From CALVNN01 sp964393975 (lineage in GTDB: Bacteria; Bacillota; Clostridia; Christensenellales; UBA1242), in contig CAYMVO010000006.1 in the NCBI GenBank assembly GCA_964393975.1, positions 1 through 63,572 of the forward strand: DNA of 63,572 bases. Reading direction: 5' to 3'. The notes below the pieces were generated by a model. That model ran no database searches. It was not told the DNA's origin and was given only the letters and a program-made list of their open reading frames with translations. The position numbers and the translations under genes are program-made. This document shows positions 11,066-18,382 of the stretch, piece by piece; position 1 is the stretch's first letter, and each line of letters begins with the position of its first letter.

Positions 11066-12370
11066 ATGTTATATTTTAACATTCAAAATTTTAGAGTCTT
11101 TAAAGAAGACACCATTCTTGATATGAGAGCGAAAAAACGACTACTCAAATATAAAGAAAACTTGATAGATCAAAATTTTATCACAAAAACCAAAACCAAA
11201 TCAATCAATCTAATACCTTATGCTGTTATTTTTGGTGGTAACGCTTCGGGTAAATCATCTATCATCAAAGCACTTGATTTATTAAAAGACATTGTGATTG
11301 ATGGGCGTATTTATTCTGATAATCGCAACGAAACCCTATTCAATCTAGGTCTCTATCCTTTTTTGCATAATTATGAGGACTATTTATCGCCAATGAAGTT
11401 ATCAATAGGCTTTATATCTAATAACATTCGTTACGATTACAGTGTAAAGATTAAATGCAAACTAAGGGAAGAATATTTTTATGCAGACAGAAAGATTTGC
11501 GAAGAACAATTATTTATCAACGAACAAGAAGTTTTCCATAGAACAAACCAAAGCGTAGAATTTGAAGGAACGATAAAAAGCATAGGAACACTGCCAGAAG
11601 ATGAACACATATCAAATGATGAGTTGTTTCTAAACGCTAGATTTAAAACAGGAAAATACTATCAAGACTATCAAAATATCGTAAATTGGTTTAGATTTAA
11701 ATTGATTGTTTTAAATAATGTTTCAGAAATAATCACCTATATAGAATCAAATAATTTAATTAAACAAAACAAAAAAATAAGATCTCACGCAACAGATTTA
11801 ACAAAAAACATTTCCGACTTTGGACCTCAGAGCATTTTTTACGAAATTAATTCAAACAGTAATGGCGTTGTGTCAGAATTACGTTCTAGATACGCTATAT
11901 CAGGACACCCTTGCGGAGGAATAGAGACTTCTGCCGATAACACAGAATCTACAGGCACAATCAAGTTTGTAAATATTATTGGATTATTGATAGATGCTCT
12001 AAGACTAGGGAACACCGTTGTAATAGATGAACTTGATTCCTCTTTGCATTTTGCCTTAATAAAGAAGATTGTCAATCTTTTTGCTAGACAATCTACAAAC
12101 ATCGGAAAAGGACAATTAATATTTACATCACACAACCCTGTATTTATTAGTTTAACAAAAATCAGGCGTGACCAAATATATTTTGTAGAAAAAGACAATA
12201 AAACTTTTGCTAGTTCGCTTTACTCTTTATCTGATTTCCCTTCCGAAGATGTCCGCACCAGCGAGGCATTTATAAAAAATTATCTTGATGGTAAATATGG
12301 CGCACAACCTAGTTTTGATTTTGAGGGAGAAATAGAAAAAATCATAAACACCAAAAGGGATAATCAATAA
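11066..12370 (+). CDS. AAA family ATPase, RloA/AbiLi-like defence component
   Basis: The product is 434 aa. The ATG at 11066 is preferred over in-frame upstream starts because AAAGGAGG precedes it by 6 bases. The N-terminus (FNIQNFRVFKED) is typical of OLD/SMC-like AAA_15/AAA_21 ATPases. The Walker A motif is GGNASGKS (57-64). Near the C-terminus come a Walker B-like VVIDELDSSLH (about 315-325) and an H-loop FTSHNP. The stop overlaps the start of the next gene (ATAATG), so the two are translationally coupled. ATPase/TOPRIM-like pairs of this kind (RloA/RloB, AbiL, and more distantly PARIS AriA/AriB) act in phage defence as sensor plus effector. Assignment to one named system is an inference; the ATPase fold is clear. 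Confidence 0.75.
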   Translation: MLYFNIQNFRVFKEDTILDMRAKKRLLKYKENLIDQNFITKTKTKSINLIPYAVIFGGNASGKSSIIKALDLLKDIVIDGRIYSDNRNETLFNLGLYPFLHNYEDYLSPMKLSIGFISNNIRYDYSVKIKCKLREEYFYADRKICEEQLFINEQEVFHRTNQSVEFEGTIKSIGTLPEDEHISNDELFLNARFKTGKYYQDYQNIVNWFRFKLIVLNNVSEIITYIESNNLIKQNKKIRSHATDLTKNISDFGPQSIFYEINSNSNGVVSELRSRYAISGHPCGGIETSADNTESTGTIKFVNIIGLLIDALRLGNTVVIDELDSSLHFALIKKIVNLFARQSTNIGKGQLIFTSHNPVFISLTKIRRDQIYFVEKDNKTFASSLYSLSDFPSEDVRTSEAFIKNYLDGKYGAQPSFDFEGEIEKIINTKRDNQ

Positions 12371-13050
12371 TGTCAAGAAAATTAAGCATCCCCTCAAGGC
12401 CCAAAAAGCATTATATCTTTGAAGCACATTGCTTTTGTGAGGGGTTACAAGAGAAAAAATATTTTGAGCATTTTGCAAAGTTAATAAATAATTGTTCCGA
12501 ATACAAAATCAAAAAACAATTAAAACTCAACCCCAAAAATTGTAAAGGTGGAGATCAATGCACTTTACTAAACACGGCAATTAATCAAGATGAATATAAT
12601 AGCATTGTTATTTTTGATTACGATAATAAAAAAGACACTTTTGAAAAAGCGATTGATCTAGCAAACAAGCACAATTTTAAAATAGGGTATTCAAACATAA
12701 ATTTTGATTACTGGTTAGTCTTACACTTAATGAAAGCAACGGATATTATTTACGGGGAAAAAACAAAAATCACCGACTATCAAGATTTAGTTAGAAACCT
12801 ATATCATTTACCAAAGGATGCTGACATCAAAAAAGAAGATACAATAAATAAGATTTTAGTGCAAATTGAACTAAAACATATTATTAACGCTATTAAAAAT
12901 TGCGAACTGATAGACAATTACAATAAAACGCACGCAAACACAAAGAGTAAGACCACACCAAATGGATTTGTGTACTACGGTAACCCTGATATACAAATTT
13001 ATAAAATTATAAAATTTTTACTACAAACAGCACTTAGTTTGAAATTATAA
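12370..13050 (+). CDS. RloB-like TOPRIM-fold putative nuclease
   Basis: The product is 226 aa and its ATG overlaps the upstream stop by one base. Residues 23-35 (CEGLQEKKYFEHF) match the acidic T-E-G-x-x-x-E-x-x-Y-F segment of RloB proteins. IVIFDYDNKKD (79-89) supplies the D-x-D pair of a TOPRIM-type metal site, and NFDYWLVLHL (about 110-119) matches the N-x-x-F-E-x-W-L-x-L-H motif of the family. Candidate metal ligands are Glu24, Asp83 and Asp85. In ATPase/RloB pairs the RloB partner is thought to be the nucleic-acid-cleaving effector. No neighbouring restriction-modification gene was seen. A terminator follows within 10 bases, so the operon has two genes. Confidence 0.72.
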   Translation: MSRKLSIPSRPKKHYIFEAHCFCEGLQEKKYFEHFAKLINNCSEYKIKKQLKLNPKNCKGGDQCTLLNTAINQDEYNSIVIFDYDNKKDTFEKAIDLANKHNFKIGYSNINFDYWLVLHLMKATDIIYGEKTKITDYQDLVRNLYHLPKDADIKKEDTINKILVQIELKHIINAIKNCELIDNYNKTHANTKSKTTPNGFVYYGNPDIQIYKIIKFLLQTALSLKL

Positions 13051-13056
13051 AAAATC

Positions 13057-13090
13057 AGCCTTTGCATTTACAATTTGCAAAGGTTGTTTT
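13057..13090 (+). terminator. Terminator of the RloA/RloB-like operon
   Basis: A 10-bp stem (13057-13066 with 13076-13085, one G-U pair) with a 9-nt loop is followed by GTTTT. Confidence 0.75.
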
Positions 13091-13145
13091 ATCAACACAC
13101 AACAATAAAGTAAACTCCATAAAGGTCACTGAAAATAAGAATCCG

Positions 13146-13182
13146 CACAAAACAAAAACACCCTACGCAAAACATAGAGTGT
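13146..13182 (-). terminator. Terminator of the TasA-like gene
   Basis: An 8-bp stem (13158-13165 with 13175-13182, one G-U pair) is followed on the minus strand by TTTTTGTTTT. It lies 65 bases beyond the stop at 13247. Confidence 0.6.
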
Positions 13183-13246
13183 ATACTTTTGTAAAATCAA
13201 ATCCTTCTAGTAAATCTAATCTTTATTTAGTTGTAGTCAGCTCCTA

Positions 13247-14341
13247 TTATTTGGCATAAATTTCGCCATGAGCATAAAGCGCAGCGTAGAACACTTTTAC
13301 CGCATCCACACTCTGAGCGTCTTCCTTCAAAGCACTCCAACCAGCATGTTTGCTATAATCTACAGCACTGCTTGTATTAGCAGCTTGTACGGCGTCAATG
13401 TCTAGAGCGAAGTTTACCGTAATCCCTTGAAGTGCGTTACCCGTCTCTATAGGAAGGGTGTATGAAACAGCAACACTCTCCACGTCACTATTCTTATCCA
13501 TAGCAGCTTTCTTGTAAATCCAGCCATCACCAGCAACGATGTAATCGGTATCCTTTAGACCTGCAAGAGTAGCTTGGAATGCATTATTTATCCCATCTAT
13601 CGCAGTCTCTATGTCACTAATACGAGCGTCCACAGTAGCTGCCAACTCCGCACCTTTTTGTATAGCGGCATTCTTTAGAGTCTCATCAGTTACCTCTGTC
13701 CCATCCTGATTCTCGCTAGTATAATTCATCACAGTAGCTACGACACCTGTAGTCACCATACCACTCTCATTAGCCTTAAACGTAATCACAGTCTTTGTAT
13801 CACCTTCGATATAAGTAGTGAATCCTTTATACTCTTTGATTGCTTTAGCCAAATCCGTTCCAGCTTCACTAGCCTGTCCGTCATTATAAACAGTCACATC
13901 GCCAGTATCACTAGCTATTACAGCTTGTACAAGTTCGCCGTTGATATAGGCAATCACTGGTGTATCCGCATCACTAGCCACAGCAAACCTCTCAAAGCCT
14001 TCACCAACTAAAGCACTCGTATCTGCACTAGCCTCAATCTTATATCTTACATAAGCGCTCTCGCTCTCATCTGTTACCTCAAGACCAAAATCACCCTTTA
14101 TAATATCACCAGGCATAACTGGAGTCGTTAGCTCTTTATCACCTCTAAAAACCTTCACAACTCCATTAGTGGTGTTAGTATCTTTTAGCTCAATAGTACC
14201 GAATTTGAAACTATCAGTGTTAGTTTGTTTGTCTGTGAAGAATGCATAGGTCACGTTGAACGCTAGCATACCTACTAGAAGCACAGCCAAGATAGCAATG
14301 ACAATAGTCTGTCTCTTGCTAGATTGTTTTTGATTTGTCAT
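13247..14341 (-). CDS. TasA/camelysin-like secreted protein with SipW-type signal peptide
   Basis: The product is 364 aa. The ATG at 14341 follows AAAGGAG by 7 bases. The N-terminus has a basic stretch (KRQ), a hydrophobic segment (about 12-32), then TYAFFTD and an early D-S-F-K-F-G-T-I-E-L beta strand. This is the layout of SipW-dependent signal peptides and of TasA/CalY biofilm-fibre proteins. The mature part is rich in Ala, Asp, Thr and Ser and contains a VMPGDIIKG strand typical of the fold. It is probably exported and cleaved by an ER-type signal peptidase, then assembled at the surface. No sipW or second tasA gene lies nearby, unlike the Bacillus tapA-sipW-tasA operon. Monocistronic, with its own promoter and terminator. 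Confidence 0.8.
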   Translation of the reverse strand: MTNQKQSSKRQTIVIAILAVLLVGMLAFNVTYAFFTDKQTNTDSFKFGTIELKDTNTTNGVVKVFRGDKELTTPVMPGDIIKGDFGLEVTDESESAYVRYKIEASADTSALVGEGFERFAVASDADTPVIAYINGELVQAVIASDTGDVTVYNDGQASEAGTDLAKAIKEYKGFTTYIEGDTKTVITFKANESGMVTTGVVATVMNYTSENQDGTEVTDETLKNAAIQKGAELAATVDARISDIETAIDGINNAFQATLAGLKDTDYIVAGDGWIYKKAAMDKNSDVESVAVSYTLPIETGNALQGITVNFALDIDAVQAANTSSAVDYSKHAGWSALKEDAQSVDAVKVFYAALYAHGEIYAK

Positions 14342-14399
14342 AACAATTTCTCCTTTAGAATAATTTAATTTTTTAAGAAAGTTGCTCCTTTCTACCTTT

Positions 14400-14428
14400 A
14401 TAATAGCACAATAAAATTATAAAAGCAA
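14400..14428 (-). promoter_or_regulatory. Promoter of the TasA-like gene
   Basis: On the minus strand TTGCTT (14423-14428) and TATTAT (14400-14405) are 17 bp apart, with an extended -10 TGC immediately before TATTAT. Confidence 0.6.
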
Positions 14429-14707
14429 ACAAATTTATCAACTTTTTACAAAAATTTTACATTTTTTTATTATACCAATTTTATTTTCCCCGCGACCTCT
14501 CAAAATATACATAAAAAGCTACCACATCTTATACTCTTCTTCTAAATCAAAAAGCATACTTTCTATCCTATAAAACCTCAACCTTATAGAAAAGTCTATC
14601 AACCACCCCACTATGTCGTATAATGTTATAAAACCTTATCCTTATTAATACCCTATTGACCACCCCGCACAAATATACTGTTTGTCATTAAAAAAAATTG
14701 TTAAAGT

Positions 14708-14800
14708 ACTTGACTATTTTCGGCACGGATTGCGCCGTCGCCGAGACCAACGCAGAGACTATTGTAAATAGTCGGGTGCGGAACGCAAGCCTATTGTACG
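14708..14800. other. GC-rich structured element of unknown identity
   Basis: The stretch is noticeably richer in G+C than its surroundings. GACTATTT (14712-14719) pairs with AAATAGTC (14766-14773) and encloses a hairpin at 14721-14743 (CGGC and CGG paired with CCG and GCCG). A third element, GACTATT at 14757-14763, can pair with the same right arm, giving two exclusive folds. It lies downstream of the DUF234 ATPase gene. An antisense reading frame of 66 codons runs through it but has no convincing start region. It may be a structured RNA, a transposon end or a dispersed repeat. Confidence 0.35.
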
Positions 14801-14918
14801 TCCATAAATAAAAACAACACCTTAAAAAAACTAGATAATAAAAAACCGCCCTTTGACAGAACGGAATTTTATATATATCAATATTCATTATTTTTTATCA
14901 CACTACTATAAAAATTAA

Positions 14919-14958
14919 TTTACTGAATTACGATTATTATACTCGTAATTCCCTAAAA
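14919..14958. repeat. 40-bp direct repeat, downstream copy
   Basis: It is identical over 40 bases to 16377-16416. It contains the inverted repeat GAATTACGA/TCGTAATTC around TTATTATAC. It begins right after the stop of the DUF234 ATPase gene, and unlike the other copy it lacks a TTGACA box next to it. Confidence 0.9.
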
Positions 14959-14961
14959 GTA

Positions 14962-16365
14962 TTAACCTAAAAGATTTTCATCAAACAAGTCTTTGAGCGT
15001 AATCACTCGCCAAGAAGAAGTCAGTTCTTTTTTGACAGCTTCCGAACAATCACTTTTCAAAAACAAGTAGTAATATCTATTTTTATATTCACCGAAAATA
15101 TCAGTCACGTTTACAAAGTCTCTATACTCGCGCATATCAAACAATTCATTTCTAAACTTGCATTCGCAAAAAAGCACATTATCACCGCTAATACCTAGTA
15201 TATCAATATCGTCTTGTTTTTTAAGTTTATTATTCGTACCCCACCAACGACCTATACTAGACAGCATAAATGGTGCGTGACCGCTTAGCGTGAGTCTAGT
15301 CAAGTATTGTTGACAAATTTTTTCAAATCTACCACCCATATAATCACTCAAATCATTATAGATAATATCCGCTAGCGTGTCTAAAGATAACAGACTATTT
15401 TCGTTTGCCAATTTAAACACATATCTAAACCAAAATACAAAATAGTTGTCGCATATCTCATATATAGTGTTTTTTGAGTCACTTTTCTCACCATAAGGCA
15501 CGACTTTGCGCACAAGTTTTATTTCCATTAATTCATTCAAATACTTACTAACTTTAGAAGATTCTTCATTGATTTTAGTTTTGATTTGATTTATTTTTGA
15601 TGAGCCATTTGCTATTGCTGTTAAGATACTGTTATATACTTTTGGTTCTCTAAATTCCATTTTTAGTAAGTCTATTACCTCCTCGTTTAAAAACGAACCG
15701 ACCGTAAGTATATTCTTTTTTATATTCTCTTTAATGCTGATATTGGAGTCAAACATACTTAAGTATAGCGGAATGCCACCCAAAATACCATACGCTAAAA
15801 GTCTATCTTCTTCGCTAAAGTTCGGAAAAAATTGTGACGCCGTATAATAATCAAAAGGCAATACCTCCATAGAGAAAGTTCGTCTCCCGTATAGCGGACT
15901 AGAATAACCTAAAACCTCGTTTACCATAAAACTAACACTACTACCACATAATACAAGCATAACATTTCTATCTTTCCACGATATATCTATCATTTGTTGC
16001 AATAAACTTTTTATAGCAGGGTAATCTTTTGCTATAAATGGAAACTCATCAATTATAATAACTGTTCGCTCATTGCTTGTTTGTATCCTACTATCTAAGT
16101 ATTTCAAAATATCATACCAATCATCAAACTTTATTTCATAATTAGTATCATAATACAAATTAAGTGCATTTGCGAAAGCCTTTATATTTAAAGTATTGTT
16201 TTTTTCTTGAGCCTGATAAAAAATACATTTGTGTTTACAGGCAAACTGTTTTAATAGTTCGGTCTTACCCACACGTCTTCGCCCGTAAACAACCAAAAAT
16301 TCAAACCTGTTTGAACTATACAAATCTTCTAATGATTTTAGTTCTTTATCTCTCCCTATAAACAT
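14962..16365 (-). CDS. ATPase_2/DUF234 family ATP-binding protein
   Basis: The product is 467 aa. The ATG at 16365 is chosen because GAGG lies five bases upstream; the in-frame GTG two codons earlier would sit inside that Shine-Dalgarno. The N-terminus MFIGRDKELKSLE leads to the Walker A motif YGRRRVGKTELL (about 28-40), then a Walker B region VIIIDEFPF, as in archaeal-type STAND-like ATPases (PF01637). The C-terminal 130 residues match DUF234: WWGTNNKLKKQDDIDILG and a nuclease-like D-I-D-I-L-G...L-F-C-E-C-K pattern reminiscent of restriction-endonuclease-like folds. The function of the family is not firmly known. The whole gene sits as a cassette between two 40-bp direct repeats and has its own strong promoter, which suggests mobility or a self-regulated unit. 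Confidence 0.8.
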   Translation of the reverse strand: MFIGRDKELKSLEDLYSSNRFEFLVVYGRRRVGKTELLKQFACKHKCIFYQAQEKNNTLNIKAFANALNLYYDTNYEIKFDDWYDILKYLDSRIQTSNERTVIIIDEFPFIAKDYPAIKSLLQQMIDISWKDRNVMLVLCGSSVSFMVNEVLGYSSPLYGRRTFSMEVLPFDYYTASQFFPNFSEEDRLLAYGILGGIPLYLSMFDSNISIKENIKKNILTVGSFLNEEVIDLLKMEFREPKVYNSILTAIANGSSKINQIKTKINEESSKVSKYLNELMEIKLVRKVVPYGEKSDSKNTIYEICDNYFVFWFRYVFKLANENSLLSLDTLADIIYNDLSDYMGGRFEKICQQYLTRLTLSGHAPFMLSSIGRWWGTNNKLKKQDDIDILGISGDNVLFCECKFRNELFDMREYRDFVNVTDIFGEYKNRYYYLFLKSDCSEAVKKELTSSWRVITLKDLFDENLLG

Positions 16366-16376
16366 ACACACCTCGT

Positions 16377-16416
16377 TTTACTGAATTACGATTATTATAC
16401 TCGTAATTCCCTAAAA
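16377..16416. repeat. 40-bp direct repeat, upstream copy carrying palindrome
   Basis: It is identical to 14919-14958. The 9-bp palindrome arms bracket the -10 box of the ATPase gene promoter, so a protein bound here would compete with RNA polymerase. Confidence 0.9.
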
Positions 16417-16422
16417 TGTCAA
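16394..16422 (-). promoter_or_regulatory. Consensus promoter of the DUF234 ATPase gene
   Basis: On the minus strand there is a perfect TTGACA (16417-16422), a 17-bp spacer and a perfect TATAAT (16394-16399). The -10 box lies inside the palindrome of the 40-bp repeat. The predicted leader is only about 20 bases. Confidence 0.8.
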
Positions 16423-16476
16423 GCATATATACATAGAAACAGAAAACCTTATACTATTATATATAAGGAACGATTT

Positions 16477-16788
16477 TTACTCTTTGTGGTCGTTTTCAAT
16501 TTTTATCCATTTGCCGTCAACGACTTTATATATCCTATTTTCATTTATCTCCATTTTCTTAATGATTTCATCCTCAAGAGAAATACCCAGTAACTCCGCT
16601 ATGCCCATAAGATAAATAGCGACATCGGCGAGTTCGGACGGTAAATTATCTGTCTTTTTCAAATAAGCATCAAACGCTTCCGCCACCTCACCATATAGTA
16701 GGTTGAACTCTAAATTTATATTTGTTGTGTTAAACCCTTTATTTATTTTGTTTTCAATCACTTTCTTTTGTGCCTTATTTATATCCAC
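16477..16788 (-). CDS. MazG-like nucleotide pyrophosphohydrolase
   Basis: The product is 103 aa with a GTG start and AAAGGA nine bases upstream. The all-helical MazG-like fold is indicated by EFNLLYGEVAEAFDAY (E-x-x-x-x-x-x-E-x-x-E-x) followed by ELADVAIYLMGIAELL (E-x-x-D) and a C-terminal KMEINENRIY. These acidic residues bind Mg2+ in enzymes that hydrolyse (d)NTPs to monophosphates. It is a single-domain member, shorter than full MazG. Substrate not predictable. It lies alone, downstream of the structured element and the comF operon. Confidence 0.75.
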   Translation of the reverse strand: MDINKAQKKVIENKINKGFNTTNINLEFNLLYGEVAEAFDAYLKKTDNLPSELADVAIYLMGIAELLGISLEDEIIKKMEINENRIYKVVDGKWIKIENDHKE

Positions 16789-16876
16789 ATCTTAAAATCC
16801 TTTTCATATAGTTTCTATTATCAAAAGTCAGAGGAAAGCAACGCGTTATTTTCAAATGACTGATGTTTATTCAAAT

Positions 16877-16955
16877 TGTGTCGCTAAAATGATAATTTTA
16901 GAGCAAATTGTTAAATTTGCATAAATTTTAAATTTGATTTAAAATTTACGACACA
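16877..16955. other. Perfect four-way-junction inverted repeat element
   Basis: A 7-bp closing stem (16877-16883 with 16949-16955) encloses three perfect hairpins: 16884-16890/16895-16901 (7 bp), 16903-16909/16914-16920 (7 bp) and 16922-16933/16937-16948 (12 bp). Only two junction bases are unpaired. It has no tRNA sequence signals and no U-run follows on either strand. It lies between comF and the MazG-like gene. It could be an RNA structure or a cruciform-forming DNA repeat. Confidence 0.7.
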
Positions 16956-16990
16956 TATTCTATCCCCTTAAAAATTTTCAAGTCATTCAT

Positions 16991-17689
16991 TTATCCGTGT
17001 GCAATGCTAAGCACATAAACTTCACTTGCACCTGCATATCTTAGCACGCGCGCAAGAGAGTCTACGGTAGCCGTTGTAGTCACAACATCATCAATTACTA
17101 GCACGCGTTTACCTCTAAACTGATTATCCAAGACAACAAAGGCGTGCTTTACATTTTGAAGTCGCCCCTCCAAATTTAGACTAGATTGCGGAAGAGTGTT
17201 ACGATTCCTACCGACACAGCTACTCAAATCTTCTAAATTTAATTTCTTATTTAAAACTTTTAAAAGCTCATGTGACTGATTGTAGCCACGAATCTTATAT
17301 CTATGCGGGTGCAAAGGTACCGCGACTACACTGTCGCATTCTACGCGCATCTTCACATATTCATCGTATAAAAACTCCGCAAGACTCTCCGCTAGGCATG
17401 CAAGATTGCCAAACTTGAGCTTATGCACCAAAGTCCTCGTCCCGCCAATATATACAAGCGGTGCTCTAGCAAATTTAAAGTAGTGCTTTGTCCCTGTGCA
17501 GTTGTTACACGTATTATTTTTAAGCGGTCTACCACACTTCATACATATTTTGCCGTTATTAAACACCGTCTTTTTCAAGCACCTACTACACATATTGTAA
17601 CGGTTGCCTATATCAATATCCTCACCACATACTATACAGGTAATATTGTTTGGAAATACAAAGTCTAGTATCTTTTGTCTAAAATTCAT
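16991..17689 (-). CDS. comF: ComF family phosphoribosyltransferase-like protein
   Basis: The product is 232 aa, the usual length. The N-terminus has a zinc-ribbon-like set of Cys pairs (CIVC, CSRC, CMKC, CNNC, residues about 18-65). The C-terminus carries the PRPP-binding motif VLVIDDVVTTTATV (about 196-209) of type I phosphoribosyltransferases. ComF proteins act in DNA uptake during competence, inside the membrane, as a ssDNA-import helper; presence of the gene does not prove competence. The start codon overlaps the yqeY stop (TAATG), so the two genes form an operon. Confidence 0.88.
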   Translation of the reverse strand: MNFRQKILDFVFPNNITCIVCGEDIDIGNRYNMCSRCLKKTVFNNGKICMKCGRPLKNNTCNNCTGTKHYFKFARAPLVYIGGTRTLVHKLKFGNLACLAESLAEFLYDEYVKMRVECDSVVAVPLHPHRYKIRGYNQSHELLKVLNKKLNLEDLSSCVGRNRNTLPQSSLNLEGRLQNVKHAFVVLDNQFRGKRVLVIDDVVTTTATVDSLARVLRYAGASEVYVLSIAHG

Positions 17690-18105
17690 TAATCACCTTT
17701 TAAAACTTTTAGTACTATAGAACGGTCTACAGTATTCTTGTAATTCGCACCAAAATACCCCATAACTGCAGGAATGCTTTTATCTTCTAATCTATTTATT
17801 ATAGCACGAATCTCCTCCTCGCTTAACATCTTAGGTAGAAACACCTCTAGCACCGCGCTCTGTCTTGTTATATTAGCGACTTCTTCTGCATTGCCTACCT
17901 TCTCATAATTTTCTTTTTCTTGAGAGAGCTCTTTGATAGTCTTTTGTAAGATACTTATCATATCACTATCAGTCAATTCTTTATCACTGCCACTTCTCTC
18001 TAGGAGCATCCACTTATTCATAACAATACCCAAGATATTCCTTGCTACCGAATCTCTATTTTTAATCGCCTCGACGTTTAACTTTTTTATCTCATCAATA
18101 ATCAT
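17689..18105 (-). CDS. yqeY: GatB/YqeY domain protein
   Basis: The product is 138 aa. The ATG at 18105 is preferred; an in-frame GTG three codons upstream lies within the AAGGAAGTG ribosome binding site. The whole length matches YqeY: helical N-terminal half with R-N-x-L-x-x-x-x, then VLEVFLPKMLSEEEI and a GatB-like tail VMGYFGANY. YqeY is related to the tRNA-binding tail of the GatB subunit of Glu-tRNA(Gln) amidotransferase and may bind tRNA, but its precise role is unknown. It is the first gene of the yqeY-comF operon. Confidence 0.85.
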   Translation of the reverse strand: MIIDEIKKLNVEAIKNRDSVARNILGIVMNKWMLLERSGSDKELTDSDMISILQKTIKELSQEKENYEKVGNAEEVANITRQSAVLEVFLPKMLSEEEIRAIINRLEDKSIPAVMGYFGANYKNTVDRSIVLKVLKGD

Positions 18106-18321
18106 TTTTTTCACTTCCTTGTTATTTTAGTTGCTAAATTATAAATTTTAGGTTAAACTATAGTGAATAATTTGTCATATAATACAATTTATACATTAAA
18201 TATTGAAAAATGTTTTTGAGTACATTCACTTTAGTCCTCTAAAATATCATTTAGTATTAGGAATATTTTACTACTAAATCAATTTTTTTGCAATAAAAAT
18301 AAAAAAAATACCCTCAAACAT

Positions 18322-18350
18322 TTTACAAATATGTTAAAATATTGTATAAT
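18322..18350 (+). promoter_or_regulatory. Promoter of the single-pass membrane protein gene
   Basis: TTTACA (18322-18327) and TATAAT (18345-18350) are 17 bp apart, and the start codon is 33 bp further. Confidence 0.7.
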
Positions 18351-18382
18351 AATTTTAAAATTTACAAAGAGAGGTGTGATTT

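Noticed and set aside
14688..14888. 66-codon minus-strand frame
   Set aside because: No ribosome binding site, and it runs through a GC-rich folded element; composition unlike the real genes here.
16877..16955. tRNA gene at the four-way junction
   Set aside because: No T-loop or D-loop consensus, and arm lengths do not fit.
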